NCBI GenBank assembly: GCA_043228905.1
Contig: JBHGNT010000005.1
Location: 7,750,001-7,814,000 of the forward strand
Reading direction: 5' to 3'
DNA length: 64,000 nt
From: Azolla caroliniana
Lineage: Eukaryota; Polypodiophyta
This document shows, piece after piece, positions 1 to 15,200 of this stretch (positions are counted from its first letter, which is position 1; the number at the start of each line of letters is the position of its first letter). Both the position numbers and the translations under genes were made by a program. Below the pieces are notes generated by a model. The model was not told where the DNA came from. It ran no database searches and saw nothing but the letters and a program-made list of their open reading frames with translations.

Positions 1-526
1 AACACAAATTTAGGGTAAATTGTTGATTAAAAAGCTTAGTTCTTTTTAAGAAACTATTCATACAAGTTTACAACTTTTGTCTATAGAAGGCACACATTTA
101 ATGCTTGGTGTAAGAAATTTCATACACATTATACCCATAGGCTATAGGTTTAAAAATTTTATCATTTTATACCCATAGGCCTGAGCTTTGAAAATGATAA
201 GTATGAATTTTGTATTATTATTAGAAACAATGAATCAAATTGGATCTTGGATAGCTACTATTCAATTTGATTACCTCCTTATCCGGTAGTTTGAAAGCTA
301 ATTCTTTTCAAAGAACCTATTTAGCAGTTTATTGCGCACCTCTATTTGGATGTACAATGTGGAGCAAAAAAGATAGCGTTTATATTGCTCACGCAATTGG
401 GGAGGCCTATATTTCTTTGAATAAAATTTGATGGAGTGTCATCTCTAGTGAATCATTATTGTAATTTTGTAAGTTATGACTACCATATATCTTGCGCCTT
501 AACATTGATTAACTACTTATTAACAG
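1..526. other. Upstream intron sequence, no exon seen
   Basis: AT-rich sequence ending in a TTAACAG splice acceptor at 520-526, just before the first exon I can place. I find no callose synthase exon here: the preceding conserved block of the family (the 'ECLCYIFHH' region) is absent. The rest of the N-terminus must therefore lie left of the window. A short direct repeat around the words TACCCATAGG (about 131 and 170) is the only structure noticed. Confidence 0.5.
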
Positions 527-3500
527 ATGGCAGAATTACTTGAAAACATTATAGAGAAAAAGGAGGTTCATATGTTGCCAATTAAGGGGATTTTTTTGGA
601 CAATATTCAACCAATCTATCTTCGTTTATCTGTAAGATTAAGTAATAGAATTCCATTATTTTGGTTGATCATCTATTGCTTTATTATAATTGCTCTTATT
701 AACACCTATGAAAACTGTTTTAATAAATCAAATTTACCATTGTCATTGCAACGAAGCTCTATATAAGGACAAAAATAAAGCTAATCTCTTTGAGTCTCCT
801 TTCTAAAGAGTTACATATGTACATGCCTAAGTAAGAGAATGTTTGATGCAAGGTTCACTTGCCACCTTGGTGATACAACTCAACCTAAACCATGACCATG
901 ATATGAAAAAATCTTGTAGACAAAATGATCATTTTATATGAAAGTCACTCACCTTATAAGACCCGTCCACACACCAAAAAACATCATAAAGATATAGTTC
1001 TTCCATGATTTTTTCCCGATCAATTCTTATTACTGTGCATGACTAATATTTCATTATTGTCTTTGATTAGACTTCATTAGATATTTTGTCTTTCATTTTT
1101 CTTCTATAACAGGGTTTATACTGTAGTTGGAGGGCTCACGATGAGTTCCTTTTTTATGATCAATGTGGTATATTTAATCGTTTCCATAGGTTGATTAAAG
1201 GAGTGATGGTACAAAAGTTTCTCTCTCTATAGTTCCCCTAGATTTTGACGCACAAGGAAAGGATTGTTTGTTATTTGGATGCATAACATGTTTAAATACA
1301 CAAAATCCATGGTGTGACAATCCAAACGTATGTTTTGTTCATGTACTTTATGATTGGTTAGCCTCTTAGTGTCATATTGGTAGTTACGTGCTATAAGTGG
1401 TTTTTTGATTTTGTATCTTAGTGACATATATGTAAAAAAGACCTACATGAACGAATGAAGGAGTTTTGTGTTGATGCTTGCATAAGGACTCAAGTTTTGG
1501 GACGAATCAAGCCCACTTGTTGTGTACATTCCACTTTAGATTATGCCAATGGTGCATATTTTGAAAAGAAAAGCAACAAAAATACTTAAGAGTAGTAAAA
1601 ATATTGATAAATTACATTACACATCATCATATATTAGATGCAATAAACGTTTGATGAAGGTAGATATTCACGAGTTCTTTCTTTCTTGATCGATTGCTTG
1701 TCTACTTTTGCTAGTGTCAACTCATCTTCCATCTACACTTTTCCCAATTTGTGAGGGTATTTTGCATGTCACAAACCCCATATGTACTTGATTGTTGTTA
1801 ACAATCGGCAATGATTTGGTGCGGTTTGAGTGTTAGAATCGAACCCTTTAAAAATTGAAACTTGAACTGAACCGAACTTAACCACGAAACCGTTGAACTG
1901 AACAGTTAAAAAAATTCAAACTGATAAACCGTAAAAATAGGTATTCATGGTTCAGTTTCAATTTTCAACTAAGGTCAAATTTTAAAATTTAAAATATTTC
2001 ATTATTTTAAATTTTAAAATTTAAAAATTATAACGATTTTCCTAATATGTGAGAATAAGGCTTGAAAATGAAAAGATTGTTTAAAAACAATTTTTTTTTT
2101 AAAATTGTAGAAAATTATAAATAATAAATAATAATAAACCACTAAACCGTTTTAACCATTAAGTTGTTAAACCACGGTTCGGTTCAGTTCAAACCGAACT
2201 GTTATCGACTGTTAATTGTTGCTTGAAGTTGACTTCTTGGTCAATGCCCCAACTCTTCTTTCTCGACATTTCCTTAGTCTTTGTTATTGTTGGTGTAACC
2301 ACCTTTCATTCAACTATCCTATTCATTTGCAAGCTTTTATCAATAAGCTAAATATATTTGTGAGAAGATAAATGAATGTACTTTTTTCTTAGGTGTAGTA
2401 CATACAACATCTCATTGGAAATATTAATTAAATAAAGTCACAAGGCAACATCATTCATAAATATGACTCATATTTGGTACTACAAAAATTTTCTTATATA
2501 TGTTGGGGCATATGTTATTTTTTTCACTAGGACAACATGATGAAATCAAGAGAGAAGTCATACTCAAAATGGAGCAACTATGATGACTTCAACGAGTGCT
2601 TCTGGTATGCAATCTCCCACGTCAAATCAGGTCGATTTCGAAATCTTGTTGTCACTATTACGGAAACTTGGTACTAGTTTTACTAATACTTTGTTGTGTA
2701 CTACGTACGGTTGAACGAAGGTCATCATCGTGTCTTCAGCTCGAGTGGCCATGGCCATCCTCACCAAATTCTCCGAGTGTAAGAGCAATCTGTATTTAAA
2801 GTAGATGTGGCATTATGGGCGCGCATGCATTTGTTTGTTTTGTCCATGGTTCGAGATGGAGGTCGAGTTTCCGTGTATGAAGAAATTGAAGGTGCCTCGG
2901 CGCAATGGGATGGCGATGTTTGGTGTTTTGGAGAGTGTTCTATTTTTTCGTTCAAAGGAAAGAAATAATATATATGAAGGGGATTTTGTTGTTGCCATTG
3001 GAATCGCTCTTCTTCCATTCCATGTACATATGATATGTATGCATGGAAGTGTGGAACAGAAGAAACAGTGGTCTCTCAAATAGACGCCGTTCCCATGGCC
3101 CTTGTGGCCACTTTGCAGGCTCTGCAGAGCGTAGTCTCGAAACCATCTAGTGGTAGATTTTCTCCCTGCTGTCGTAGGATGCCACTCAATGTAGAAGGCC
3201 AGCAAGCAACCTTATGTTTTGACGCCTCTCTACATTGCAGAGAGTTAAAGAAAGGGTGAGATACGGAGGCTTTCCATGAGAGTAATCGATAAGGATGCTT
3301 CTGAAAGTTTGATAGACTTAATAATGTGCGGATATGCAATCAATGATTCCCGGTGCGAATAGTAAGTTGTCGTCGTTCATCAGCGAGGATTAATGATTTG
3401 TTGGCTAATTGTATGTGCAAAGGGGTCCAAAATGATGTACTATTATCTTCTCGTGCCTGCACCATCATCATCTGAGGGTTTGATTTAGCATGGAAATTCA

Positions 3501-6284
3501 TGATAAAATTATCATTCACTTTTAGTTAATATCTCTCGATATTTTCTTTTGACAAAAATTTCCAGAATTTTGTCAAAATTTACTGATATCACCCGATAAG
3601 ACACTAAAATTACTTTGATTTTGTTTTCTTGCTTACTCACAGCTGTTTTTTTGTCTTATGATCGGAACTACTTGCCATATTGTTGTCCAGGGTGAAAGAG
3701 GGTACCAAAATCACGTACAAGTGTTAAGCAAAAAGAACTCATTTGTTGAGCACAGAACCTACTTACACTTGTACCACAGTTTTCATCGACTTTGGATATT
3801 GCTTATTTTGGCATTTCAGGTTTGATGCCCCAACCCAACTTCGCTGCTTGGCATACAGTAACAACGTTTTCTTTTTGATGAATTGTTCTAAGTATGACAT
3901 TTGTGTTCCTCACTACTACTGTACTTCTATTGGTTTGGACTTGGAATAATCAGGTGTTGGTGGTTGTGGCATTTTCCAACCATTTGAGTCTTGACAAAGT
4001 GAAACTGTTGTTAAGTGTTGGTCCGACATACTTTTTGATGATGTTTATCAAGTGTATGTTCTAGACAAGTATAATTGGTTTTTGATTCAGTCTTCAAATA
4101 AATGCTCATTATTCCATATTGTGAAACTCTCCGTTTGCAGCTGCTCTAGACCTGTATATGATGCTTGGAGCATTTGCACATGCACAAAGCATAGCCAAAA
4201 TCAGAATTATCTTCCATCTTCTCTGGTTTGGAGGCTGCTCTGTAACAGTTTGCTATCTATATTTGTAAGTGTTGGTTACACTTAGCATAGAAAAGCATGG
4301 ACCAGGATATTGTATAAAATTACTTGTGCTCATCCCTAAAACAAATAATAGAAACGAAAAGAAAACTAATATCTGGGAAGGGAAAGAACACTTTCTCAAT
4401 GATTTAGTGTACAATCTTCATGCAATGTTCTTTCTTTGTAAAAGAGACATTTCTATGGAGTTTGAGAATGTCGGCAGCATCATGAGAAACTATGATCTGT
4501 TTAAACTGTCTCTATTAATGCATTCACCTGACTTTGTGGGAATTATTGAGTGAATCATTAAGATTGGACAATTTGCAGGTTACTTCTAATGGAAGAGGGA
4601 AAACTTCTCCTTGGTACTTCAGTCAGGAATTTATATACTATCCTGCTTGTGATATATATAGTTTGCCATATTCTGGCAAATATACTACTGAGGGTATCCA
4701 CTTTTCGATTTTGGATGAGAACATGTGATCATTGGGGGTTTGCAAGATTGATCAAGTGGCTGCATAAAGTAAAATATTCTTTATTTTGAGTAGTCTTTTA
4801 AGGTATATAATAAGAAAATACATATTAATTAGATCAAAATCCTTTCAGGAACACTATTATATTGGGCGAAGACTTTATGAAGAAACATCCAGTTATATAA
4901 TGTAAACATCTCAAAATATAGTTTCTCTTAGTATAAGAACGGAAAGAATATTGAGCATTATCCAAAATGAGTGAATTTATATTGCAATGCTATCAGATAT
5001 GCTCTGTTTTGGATGGTGGTTCTATCCTTCAAGTTTATTTTCAGCTACTTTTTCCAGGTAAGAACACATTAAAGTGATATGAAAAAGGTGTCTTTTATGC
5101 ATCCCATTGATACTTTACATTAAATACAGATAGAAAGCGTTGTAAAAAAATGGATATTAAAGGCATGCCATAGCTTCTGAATACTGTGGGTTTACCATTA
5201 TCTCGTGTTAGTGGGGCCTGGAGTTTGCTGTATCCATTGGCATTTGTTATATGTCCTATTCTAGTCATCAATTAATAAGATGAAGTTGGGAGGTAAACAA
5301 TTATAGGCCTTCCAGGTAACAATCGGCAACGGTTCGGTTTGAGAGGGTCCAAACCGAACCGTTAAATTTTTTTGAAACCTGAACCAAACCGAACCGAACC
5401 GCGAAACCGTTCAACATTTTTCAAACCGTTAAACCATTGGAAGCTTTTTCCTTGTCATGATACATGATGGCAATATTGCTTTGATGAGGTTGTGTTGTTT
5501 CTTGGCAAAATTTAGACAGCATGACATGCCCCACTATTGTGCTTTGTTATTGAAAGATGCATCTCTAAGGCCTAGTCCATCAATTATGCTATGTTATTGG
5601 AATTTTGTGCGTAGGGTCACACAAAAACATTTTTGCAGCCACTTTTCTACAACAGTCAATAAATTTGGAGTCAGATCAAGTTCTTGAGAGATAGAAACAA
5701 TCGAATCCTTTCCAATATCTGAATAGCATCCAGTTTTGTCTTTGGATTTGACTAGGGTTGCAACAGCTGGGCTTATGTTATGAAACAATGGAGAGAGGGT
5801 GCTAGACCATAATAATGAGATGCTGTCTTATTATTCTGTTCAATGATGAAATTCAATCTCATGGCCATATAAATATTCTGTTCAATATGATCTAATATGT
5901 TACCCCTTAGCCTGGATGTGACAGTTCTTATCTGTTGAGTCTAGGTTTTGCTGTTTTTCTGAATGGGAGAGTTATTTTTCTTGCTATCTAATCATGTCCC
6001 TTCTCTAAAGTTTCGATCAGCAGTATAAGCAATCAGTGTTGTAATATTGTCAATTTGGAATAGAAACTCAGACAGTGCTCTAAAATAAGAAATTTGCCTT
6101 CGTAAATGGTAAATACTTTGAGTGTATACATAAACTTCAGCTGCCAATAATTTGTATGTGGTATTGGTGCATCCTTCTAAATGTTTTTTGTTTTGTGTCT
6201 AGATCAAGCCATTGGTGGAACCTTCAATTAACATTGCTCATTATAAGGGGTTCATTTACCTTTGGCATGATTTTGTCTCAAAGG
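527..6284 (+). CDS. CALS: Callose synthase exons 1-10 of the window (N-terminal membrane region)
   Basis: Exons: 527-631, 2531-2604, 2721-2778, 3691-3819, 3954-4053, 4141-4264, 4579-4768, 4849-4901, 4997-5057, 6203-6284. Each is bounded by AG/GT and the phases agree. They encode, in order, [28 protein letters not shown] (the family has NYDDFNEYFW), LEWPWPSS (family GWPW), [19 protein letters not shown], then hydrophobic stretches that in the family form the first group of transmembrane helices, with [15 protein letters not shown] between them. Exon 3 was placed by continuity of the W codon split TG|G across the intron. The intron at 2779-3690 contains a GC-richer block (about 2,800-3,340) that I do not recognise. 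Confidence 0.85.
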
Positions 6285-9200
6285 GTATGCTTCTTGATTT
6301 ATAATATTATATTCTACATCATAAAATAATAGTGGTTGTAGATAATAAAATAATAGTGGACACTTCAGACAGAGTTTGTAACTTGAGAGTCCAGACAGTA
6401 CTTTAGGTTAGTAAGGTTAGAAACAATAGCATTATCAGGTAGGCAGGCAGACACGAGATGGTCAACATATAGGAAACGAAATTTTATTTTAACATCTTTA
6501 GAAGCCCAACTGACCTAGGAGACCAAAACTTACGTCCATGTGAACGTTCTAGATGTTTTGCAAAGGCAAATTAAATTGTATCTAAAACAGTAAGTATCTA
6601 TATGTGACAAGGCTGTGATCAAAGCACATTGATATAGGGATCATGAATACAAGTAGTGTGGATGATACACTATACAAAATAAATATATATCTGGGAGAGG
6701 TAGAATGTCAGAGGATCAGCCAATGTACTCTCTCATATGATTATGCATATGACATCTATGTTCTCTGTAGTGGACCAATTGGGCAATTGTGCTTGATATT
6801 GGGCAATATATTATGTACCCTCCAATGTAGGTAACGTCTTCTATGGATGATAGGAAACCAAATCAAGTGCACGGTCAATCAAGATCCTTTTATGAGGTTC
6901 TGGCTGTTCGTGCTTGAAATCCCTTAGAATGTATTCCAAGATGTTTGACATCTGCCCTTTTAGTCCTCAGCATAGACTCTAAATTTATGGATTTCTAGCA
7001 AGAACAATGACCCAGGAGAATGGGTGAATCCCTGCCTAAAAGAGTTTTCTTGAATCTTGCAGTGAAATCGACAATGGCATATGTAGAAACTGTTTTGTAT
7101 AGCATGTATAAGATATCCTTTTCTCTGGGGAATCTATGCACTCTATGAATCCGTCTTCCAAGGGTTTGTCAGAGGCGGTGGCTAGCACCATCAGAGTGAA
7201 GCAAGGATGCCCACTATCACCCACTCTCTTCGGTCTCTATATAGATGAGGTATCACATTACATAGAGATTCGGGGGTTCAGGAGCATGCCTAGCACAAGT
7301 ATAGCTATACAAATATTACTATATGCTGATGATATTTTGTTTATTTCTGACTCTCGGGAGGGACTACAAAGACATCTAAATGCCTTAAAACTATTTTGTA
7401 CGCACAAAGGTTTGTTGATAAACATGGATAAAACTAAAGTGATGGTGTTTAACACCACTCAAGCATGGGTAACAAGATCAAAACCGGAAAACTATTTTGT
7501 ACTAACAAAGGTTTGTTGATAAACATGGATAAAACTAAAGTGATGGTGTTTAACACCACTCAAGCATGGGTAACAAGATCAAAACCGGAATTCTTCATGG
7601 GAGAGGAAAAGGTGGAATACACATGCCTAGGTTCTCCTTACAGGAGGCTGCTTGTGCCTGACTTTCTCGTGGATATGCAACCCTTGGTGCTCTGGAGAGA
7701 CAATGTGCACATTTGCAGTTCCAAGAGCTACGAACGAAGCTGTGGTTATTTGATACACTTGTCACACCAACTCTTATCTATGGAGTAGAAATGTGGGAAC
7801 TGAGTCTTAACAAGGCAAATCATTGGAAAGATTTAGAGAGACCTTTAGTGTCAATGATTGCCCACATGATAAGGAGCAAAGCTTCGGTATAATTTGGGCA
7901 GAAATGGGAGCAGCACCTATCATTACGGAGGCATAGTTCTGATTAGTGACATTTATACGACACTATTGTAACCAAGTTTAAGTGTCTCAGTTGAGAATCC
8001 ACTGTTGTAGCCCCTTGGTTGACTGGTAGCACGAGGAATGGTGTGGCTAAAGAAAGTCAATAGTTATTTTTTGTTGATGACCTGTTGTGGTTGTATTGTT
8101 GTCCAACAACTTCTCTTTATGTCTCTTAAAATACATTAATATATCTTTCTTTTTTTCTTTCTATAGTTCTAGCAAGAGCAGTTCTAACTTGAGAATCTCA
8201 CATGTGCCGAAAACTAGTTTCCCTCGTCTCTTTTTATCTTATTTACTTTTATATTTATGGAGTAATATTTATTTTATTTTGATTTGTTGATTTGTTGCTC
8301 TCAAAGACGAGACAACACTTAAGATGTAATCTCTTGTTTGGTCTTATAGGCCATTTTGGCCTCTTAGAAGACGTTAACATATCTTTCTTTCTTTCTTTCT
8401 ATTCCATGATCTGGCATAGTGGGTCAAAGCCTTGTTTGGGGAGGCAATTGATCTCCTTATTTCATAAAAAACGCTGCATTGGCAAGATGATGACTAGGGT
8501 GATGAGGGCATGTGCAGATGGTCGTAGCCTAGATGCACAACATATTGCTATTCTGTGATCTATTGTAAACACCATTTGAGTGCCTCATCAAGCCCCACTT
8601 GTGTAGTCCTTGATTGACTAGTAGCATGAGGAGTGATGGAGCTGAAGAAAGCTGCGATTGTTCTCTATTGATGAGATATTGTGGATGTATTGTAGTTTGT
8701 CAACAATTTCTCTATATGTCTCTTAAATTCTAGCAAGGACAATCCCAAGCACAGTTGTTCTTCATATTCCATCACCTTGCATAGTGGACAAAAACCAAAT
8801 ATTGTAACTTGCTAATCAACCTTGTCCTAGGGATTGTGGCAAAAAGGTTGCAAACATACTTGAATCAACAACCAATGTTCCTCTTATGGGTTCTACCCTG
8901 TTCAATTATATAGGGTGAATATATGAGTAGAGAATCTCCTTTTGAAATCTATGGACTACAAGTGACCAACAATTGTAATGCGATAGCCAGCTTTCAAGGC
9001 AGGCTCCCTTCACTTGACTATAGGCAGGATCTTGGTTGTACTACCTGAACGTGCCTATAGTCAAGTCAGAAGGATCAAAATTACACACCACCTCAATGAG
9101 ATTTTTGTCAAAGTTTCACTGCTGGTAAACATTTCTAGATCCTTAGATGTATCATTAAACATTTAAGACATTGTGAACAATAGTGACTATCTAAATAATT

Positions 9201-12200
9201 AATTAATTGTTCAAACTATTAATCTTCTATTTGCTGTATATGCAGGTAATCACAATGCTCTGACTATTTTAACTCTATGGGCTCCTATTATTTTGGTAAA
9301 CCCTTTTTTCTCATGGTGTTCATATACTTATGCCACAAATTTACTTTTGACATTTGAAGCGAAGATAAACTGAATCATAAGAAATTGAAACACAAACTGA
9401 AATAGGGGAAAGAATGGACAAGTTAGGCAAAAATTGTAGAAGAAGACCAAATTGCACAGATCAAAATTGATACTACCATTCTTTGTAAAGTAAGGAGAAA
9501 ATTCTCCCTCTTCCTCTCAAGATGGAATAATAAAATTGGAGACCATGTTAATAGACAATATAGAGGCTGCACATATAGTGGTCAACACACGTTTATATAG
9601 TGCTTTCTTTTTTTCTCTAGGTGTTTATAGCTCCATCATTTCTATATTTCTCATCTTCATGCTGCTTACATTTCTGCTAGGTCAACAAAGGATCTATGCA
9701 CATGAACTTCTTATTGTTAATCAGACTTTTTAACACATTAGCCAAGTTGTCTTTAGTATGCATTTTATGTATATCCACACTTTATTCTTCTACCGTCTTA
9801 TGAACGAAGTTATACTGAACTCATGCATGTTTTATCCTCGAGTGAAATGCTGGATTATTATCTTCCATGTGGGAAGCACTCTGGCAACCACAGAATAGAG
9901 GAATCTTCTCGTGTTTGTGTCTGAACCCTTCTGTTAGTTTTTACCACCAGATTGCCTCTTTGCTAGCTTGTGTACTGCAACATATTCTGCCTCCAACAAA
10001 GTAGTCACAATAGCTCACAGTTTTGAAAGCACACTTACATAAACTGTTGTGGTCTTTATTATTTTCAAGATAACTTGCAAATTCTTTATCAATATAGCCA
10101 ATGACAATAAATTCTTATCCTCCATAACATAATGTGGCATTTAAGGTACCATTACCTTTGGCTTATCAAGGATCCTCTTTACAGAGGATTGATGATGTAT
10201 TGAATACTGCCTCCATTGCCCATGCGGTGTCTAACCTTGTACATACGTTAGCAAACATTAAGCTACCCATTGCTGATGTATAGTGTACTCAATACATTTC
10301 TGTGCTTTTTGCTTCTTTTTGAGGACTCATACATGAGGATATCTCAAAATTTATTGAAAGATGGGCAGAAATTGTATTATTCTTGAATGATGAAGAATTG
10401 CAAGATTTTCTTCAAGCAGTTATCTTGAGAAAGCTAAATCATCATGATGTTTCCATCTTAGTAAATTTGCATTCCTATAATCTTGTTTCCTGGTTCGAAG
10501 TCCTTCATTTCAAACTCCTTAGCCGTTGTGCTATCAAGTCTTTAATATGTTGGGGCTTGCTACCAACATGTTGTCAACATACAACAGAAGAACAATAAAT
10601 CATCACCAACTCTCCTTTTGTAAGTACCAAAATGCAAACTGAGATGTATGTATCCAAGGCTCATGATGAAAGATGGATAGCATGATTGGAATAAAACAAG
10701 GATTCCCACTATCTCCTACTCGCTTCAGGTTTTATATAGATGATATATCTAATTAAAAGCACCAAAATGCAAACTGAGATGTGTGTATCCAAGGCTCATG
10801 ATGAAAGATGGATAGTATGATTGGAATAAAACAAGGATTCCCACTATCTCCCACTCGCTTCAGGTTTTATATAGATGATATATCTAATTACATAGAAAGA
10901 GAAAGAAAGATTGAAAGGTGTATTAACGTCTTTTAATCGGCCAAACAAGAGATTTACATCGTAAATATTATCTCATCTTTGAGAAGGACAAATCAAAACA
11001 AATAAATGCTACTACGTAAAAAAAAGAAGTAAATAAGATAAAAAGAGACTAAAGAATCTTGTTATCTATGCATGTAAGATTCTCAAGTCAGAAAGAAAGA
11101 TATAGACGTCTTTTAAGAGGCCAAAATGGCCTAGAAGATGAAACAAATGATTACATTTTTAAGTGTTGTTTCATCTTTGAGAACTACAAATCAAAATAAA
11201 ATAAATGTTACTAAGCAAAGACAAAATCAGATAAAAGAGTTCCAAGAATCTTCTAATCGGCACAGGTTGTCTCAAGTTAGATATATTGTCACTTGTCTTG
11301 GAAAGATCTCTAGCATAGGTCGATCCAGAATGGAGAGGTCTCCAAAGCGCAAGAAGCACTTGCAATGGAGGGAGGAAATGGCGTTTATCTGTTGATGACA
11401 AGGGTGATGAGATCGTGGTCCATGGGATGGGGGCCTATGTGCGCGACTAATTGTTATTGCCCGATCTATTGTAACCCTTCACTATGTCCTGGTTGGGAGC
11501 CCATTTGTGTAGCCCTTGATTGACTTGTAGCAACAGTAGGAGTGATGGGGCTAAAGAAGAAAGAAAGAAAGAAAGATATATTAACGACTTTTAAGAGGCC
11601 AAAATGGCCTATAAGACCAAACAAGAGATTGCATCTTAAGTGTTGTCTCGTCTTTGAGAACAACAAAAAAGAAGAAGAAGTAAATAATACTCCGTAAATA
11701 TAAAAGTATATAAGATAAAAAGAGACGAGGGAATCTGGTTTTCAGCACATGTGAGATTCTCAAGTTAGGTGTATTGTCGCTTTTGTCTTCGAAAGATTTC
11801 TAGCATAGGTCAATCCAAAATGGAAAGGTCTTCGAAGCGAGGGAAGCACCTGCGATGGTGGCAGATAATGGCTTTTATCTGTCGATGACAAGGGTGTCGA
11901 GGTCGTGATCCATGGGGCCGAGGCCTACGTGCACGGCAAATTGCTATTGCCCGATCAACTGTAACCCCTTTGTTATGTCCTGGTCGGGAGCCCATTTGTG
12001 TATCCCGTGATTGACAACAACTTTTCTCGATGTCTCTTGAGCTCTAGCAAGAAAAGTCCTAGGCACCGTTGGTCCTCATATTCTATTACCGTGCGTAGTA
12101 AAGAGGCAATGGCATCTCCCTCTGATTTCATAAAAGACACTACAGTAACAAACATAGTGTTCTTCGGATTGCAAATTCTCTCTTCTTTCTTCTTCTTCTA

Positions 12201-15200
12201 GAGGTAGTCGGGTATATCTGCCTACCTCGATCTGTAACTGATGTGATGAAGTTCGTCGCTGCCCTATCACACTACGCAGTACATAGGATAGATGCATGTC
12301 CATATAAGGTGGCCTAATGATGAATCCATCCTCCAATGTGTGTAAGAAGTGTTTTATTGTGGGCCATCTTCGTACCAAGTGATATTTTGGGGCTGATCCA
12401 TGTTATCTTGTTTTCCAAGTTAATAATATCAGTTCGGATCACTCTATTCTTTTCCACTTTGGTCACATTTAGATGGGGACAGTCCAAGCTATATTGGAAC
12501 GGGGGTAGTGCATCTATACTCATGCCACGTGACTTGAACCATTGCTGCATTTCAGCATACCAACAATAAATGTCTCCATTTTTAGCCAGTTGTCTTGACG
12601 ATGAACTACCTTGGGTACCTTTGTTTAGGGAGCTCCCAAAGACGTCGTATAAATGTCACTGATAAAAACTATGCCTCGGTAATGATAGGTGCTGCTCCCA
12701 TCTCTGCCTGGACTATACTGATGCTTTGCTCCTTATCATGTGGGCAATCATTGACACTAAAGGTCTCTCTAAATCTTTCCAATGATTTGCCTTGTTAAGA
12801 CTCAGTTCCCACATTTCTACTTCATAGAGAAGAGTTGCTGTGACAAGTGTATCAAATAACCATAGCTTAGTTCGTGGCCCTTGGAACTGCAAATGTGCAC
12901 ATTGTCTCTTGAAAGCACCAAGGGCTGCATATCCACGAGAAAGTCGGGCACAAGCAGCCTCCCATAAGGAGAACCTAGGCCCTGCAAATATTACTCCTAG
13001 GCATGTGTAGGTGTGTGTGTATTCCACCTTTTCGTCTCCCAAGACGAATTCCGGTTCTGATCTAGTTAACCATGCTTGAGTGGTGTTAAACACCATCACT
13101 TTAGTTTTATCCATGTTGATTGATAAACATCTGTCCGTACAAAATAGTTTTAAGGCATTTAGATGTCTTTGTAGTCCCTCCAGAGAGTCAGAAATCAGCA
13201 CAATATCATCAGCATATAGTAATATTTGTATAGCTACACCTGCTAGGCGTACTCCCAAACCCCCAAATCTCTCTATGTAATGTGATACCTCATCTATATA
13301 GAGACCGAAGAGAGTGGGTGATAGTGGGCATCCTTTTGGATTGTGCTAGCCACCGCCTCTGGCAAACCCTTGGAAGATCACACTTTTCCTGACACAGATT
13401 CATAGAGTGCATAGATTACCCATTGCATATCTGTAGGAACACGAAGGGCTTCTAGGCGCTGCATATGCCGAGCACGTGGCACAGTGTCAATAAGGGCCCA
13501 CAGGGTGAGTATGTGATCCAAAGTTGTGAACCCCTTCCGAAAGCCTGCCTATCCAACTGAATGGCAGCCATTCCGCTCTGCCCATATACTCAATTCTGAT
13601 TCTAGAATCGAGCCATATAGTTTAGTCAAGTAATGGCCAATCATGATTGTCCTATAATTGCTTGGCATCATGGGGCCTCCACTCTTCAGGAATGGAACAA
13701 TGGTATGCTGAGTCCATCTAGTAGGGAAACCTTCACACATGGCTCTATTGAAGATGTCTGCTAGCAATGGGAGCAAGGTGTCACGGGCATAGATAAAGTG
13801 CTCATCCACCAATCCATCATGATCTTGGGACTTCCCAAATTGTAGCTGATCAATGACATTTCTTACGTTTTGTGGAGTAAAAAAGGTTGATTCATGTGGG
13901 CATGAGCCATATGGGTGGGGAAAAGGAGGTTGCCCCGGGATGTCATATAGAACCTTTGCATATTCATGCCACACCTGAGGTGAGGTCAGTTGTGTGGTAG
14001 GTTGCCTCTCATTAAACATTTTCCATACTCTTTTACTTTCTTGTCCTAGAAATAAGCGATACAAATGATCTTCAAATTTAGCCAAATACAATCTCTTCTT
14101 CTTCCTTACAAGGCGTTGGAAGGTTGCTCTCGCTTGTTTGTGTGTATAAATGCCCCGAGTTACATCACGTTGCAAGCATCTCCTTATGTCACGACATTCC
14201 TCATCATACCAACTATTTTGTATTACTCTACCAAGTTTGGGGGGATTGGCTGTTGTGTGAGGAAAGGCATTTTTGGCTGCTTTATGCAATGATTTTGACA
14301 ATCCTTGGGTAAGTTCTTCAAGGGGTGCGAAAGGATCCAAATCGAGGATGCCATTGTATACACCACAACTATACACACAATTGTCTCGCGAGTAAATAGA
14401 TACTTAGCCAGCCCACTCTCCTTAGCATATACATCCTTTGTGCATCTATCATAGTTATTATCTTTTGTAGATTTGATAATATCACTTAAGGTATGCTTAA
14501 GGTACATTCTTTGTGGTGAGGCTCGTTTACTCCAATGACTTTGGTCATGTGTGGCTTGGGCTCATTACAACTCCAGGAGTCTGTAGGATGCTTCTACCCT
14601 AATATCAACCGCATGAGAGGAAAGAAGGCATTATTCCACGTATCTTGGGAGTATTCTCGCATTCCTTTTATAGGTCTCAAATTCTCCCCATGTTTGATTG
14701 GACACTCTGGTCGTTGATTCATTCGTCATGGATCCTCAATGCTCACGTAGATCACACTGAGATATGATTTGTGTGGTACTTGTAAATATTGATTTTGTAT
14801 AACCAGGGTTTGGCCATTTGCCATTTCCGAATTTTTTGTAGCTAATTTTCTTAGTGAAAATTAGGAATTTCTAATTTCCTTTGGATATCCATATTATATT
14901 TAAATCATTAGTAGATTTTGCCTTCTCCTCTTTTAAAGGGTTCTTCTCTTCATTCAAACTAGTGGAAACAAGTTTAGTTTTTTATTTCAGCTTTCATTTT
15001 TTCTTTGTGTTCTCAGGGAGTGTGGTTTTTACGATTGATTGGTCATGTATCATGTTTGTCTTATGTGGACTCATGTTTGCCTCCTGATTTCTTTCTTTTG
15101 TTCTTTCTTATAATGTTGCTTTGTATCTTTTTTATTAATCATACTTTATTTGAATTTGCTCATCCTGAAAAGCAGCAATGCTGATTAATCTTAATGATGG

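Noticed and set aside
527-766. Single 79-codon frame read as an independent small membrane protein
   Set aside because: The first 35 codons (527-631) are a callose synthase exon ending at a GTAAGA donor. The rest is intron read-through.
12314-12569. Open frames on both strands at 12,314-12,569 and 24,014-24,269
   Set aside because: They are the same decayed LINE C-terminal region in the two inverted copies, not separate genes.
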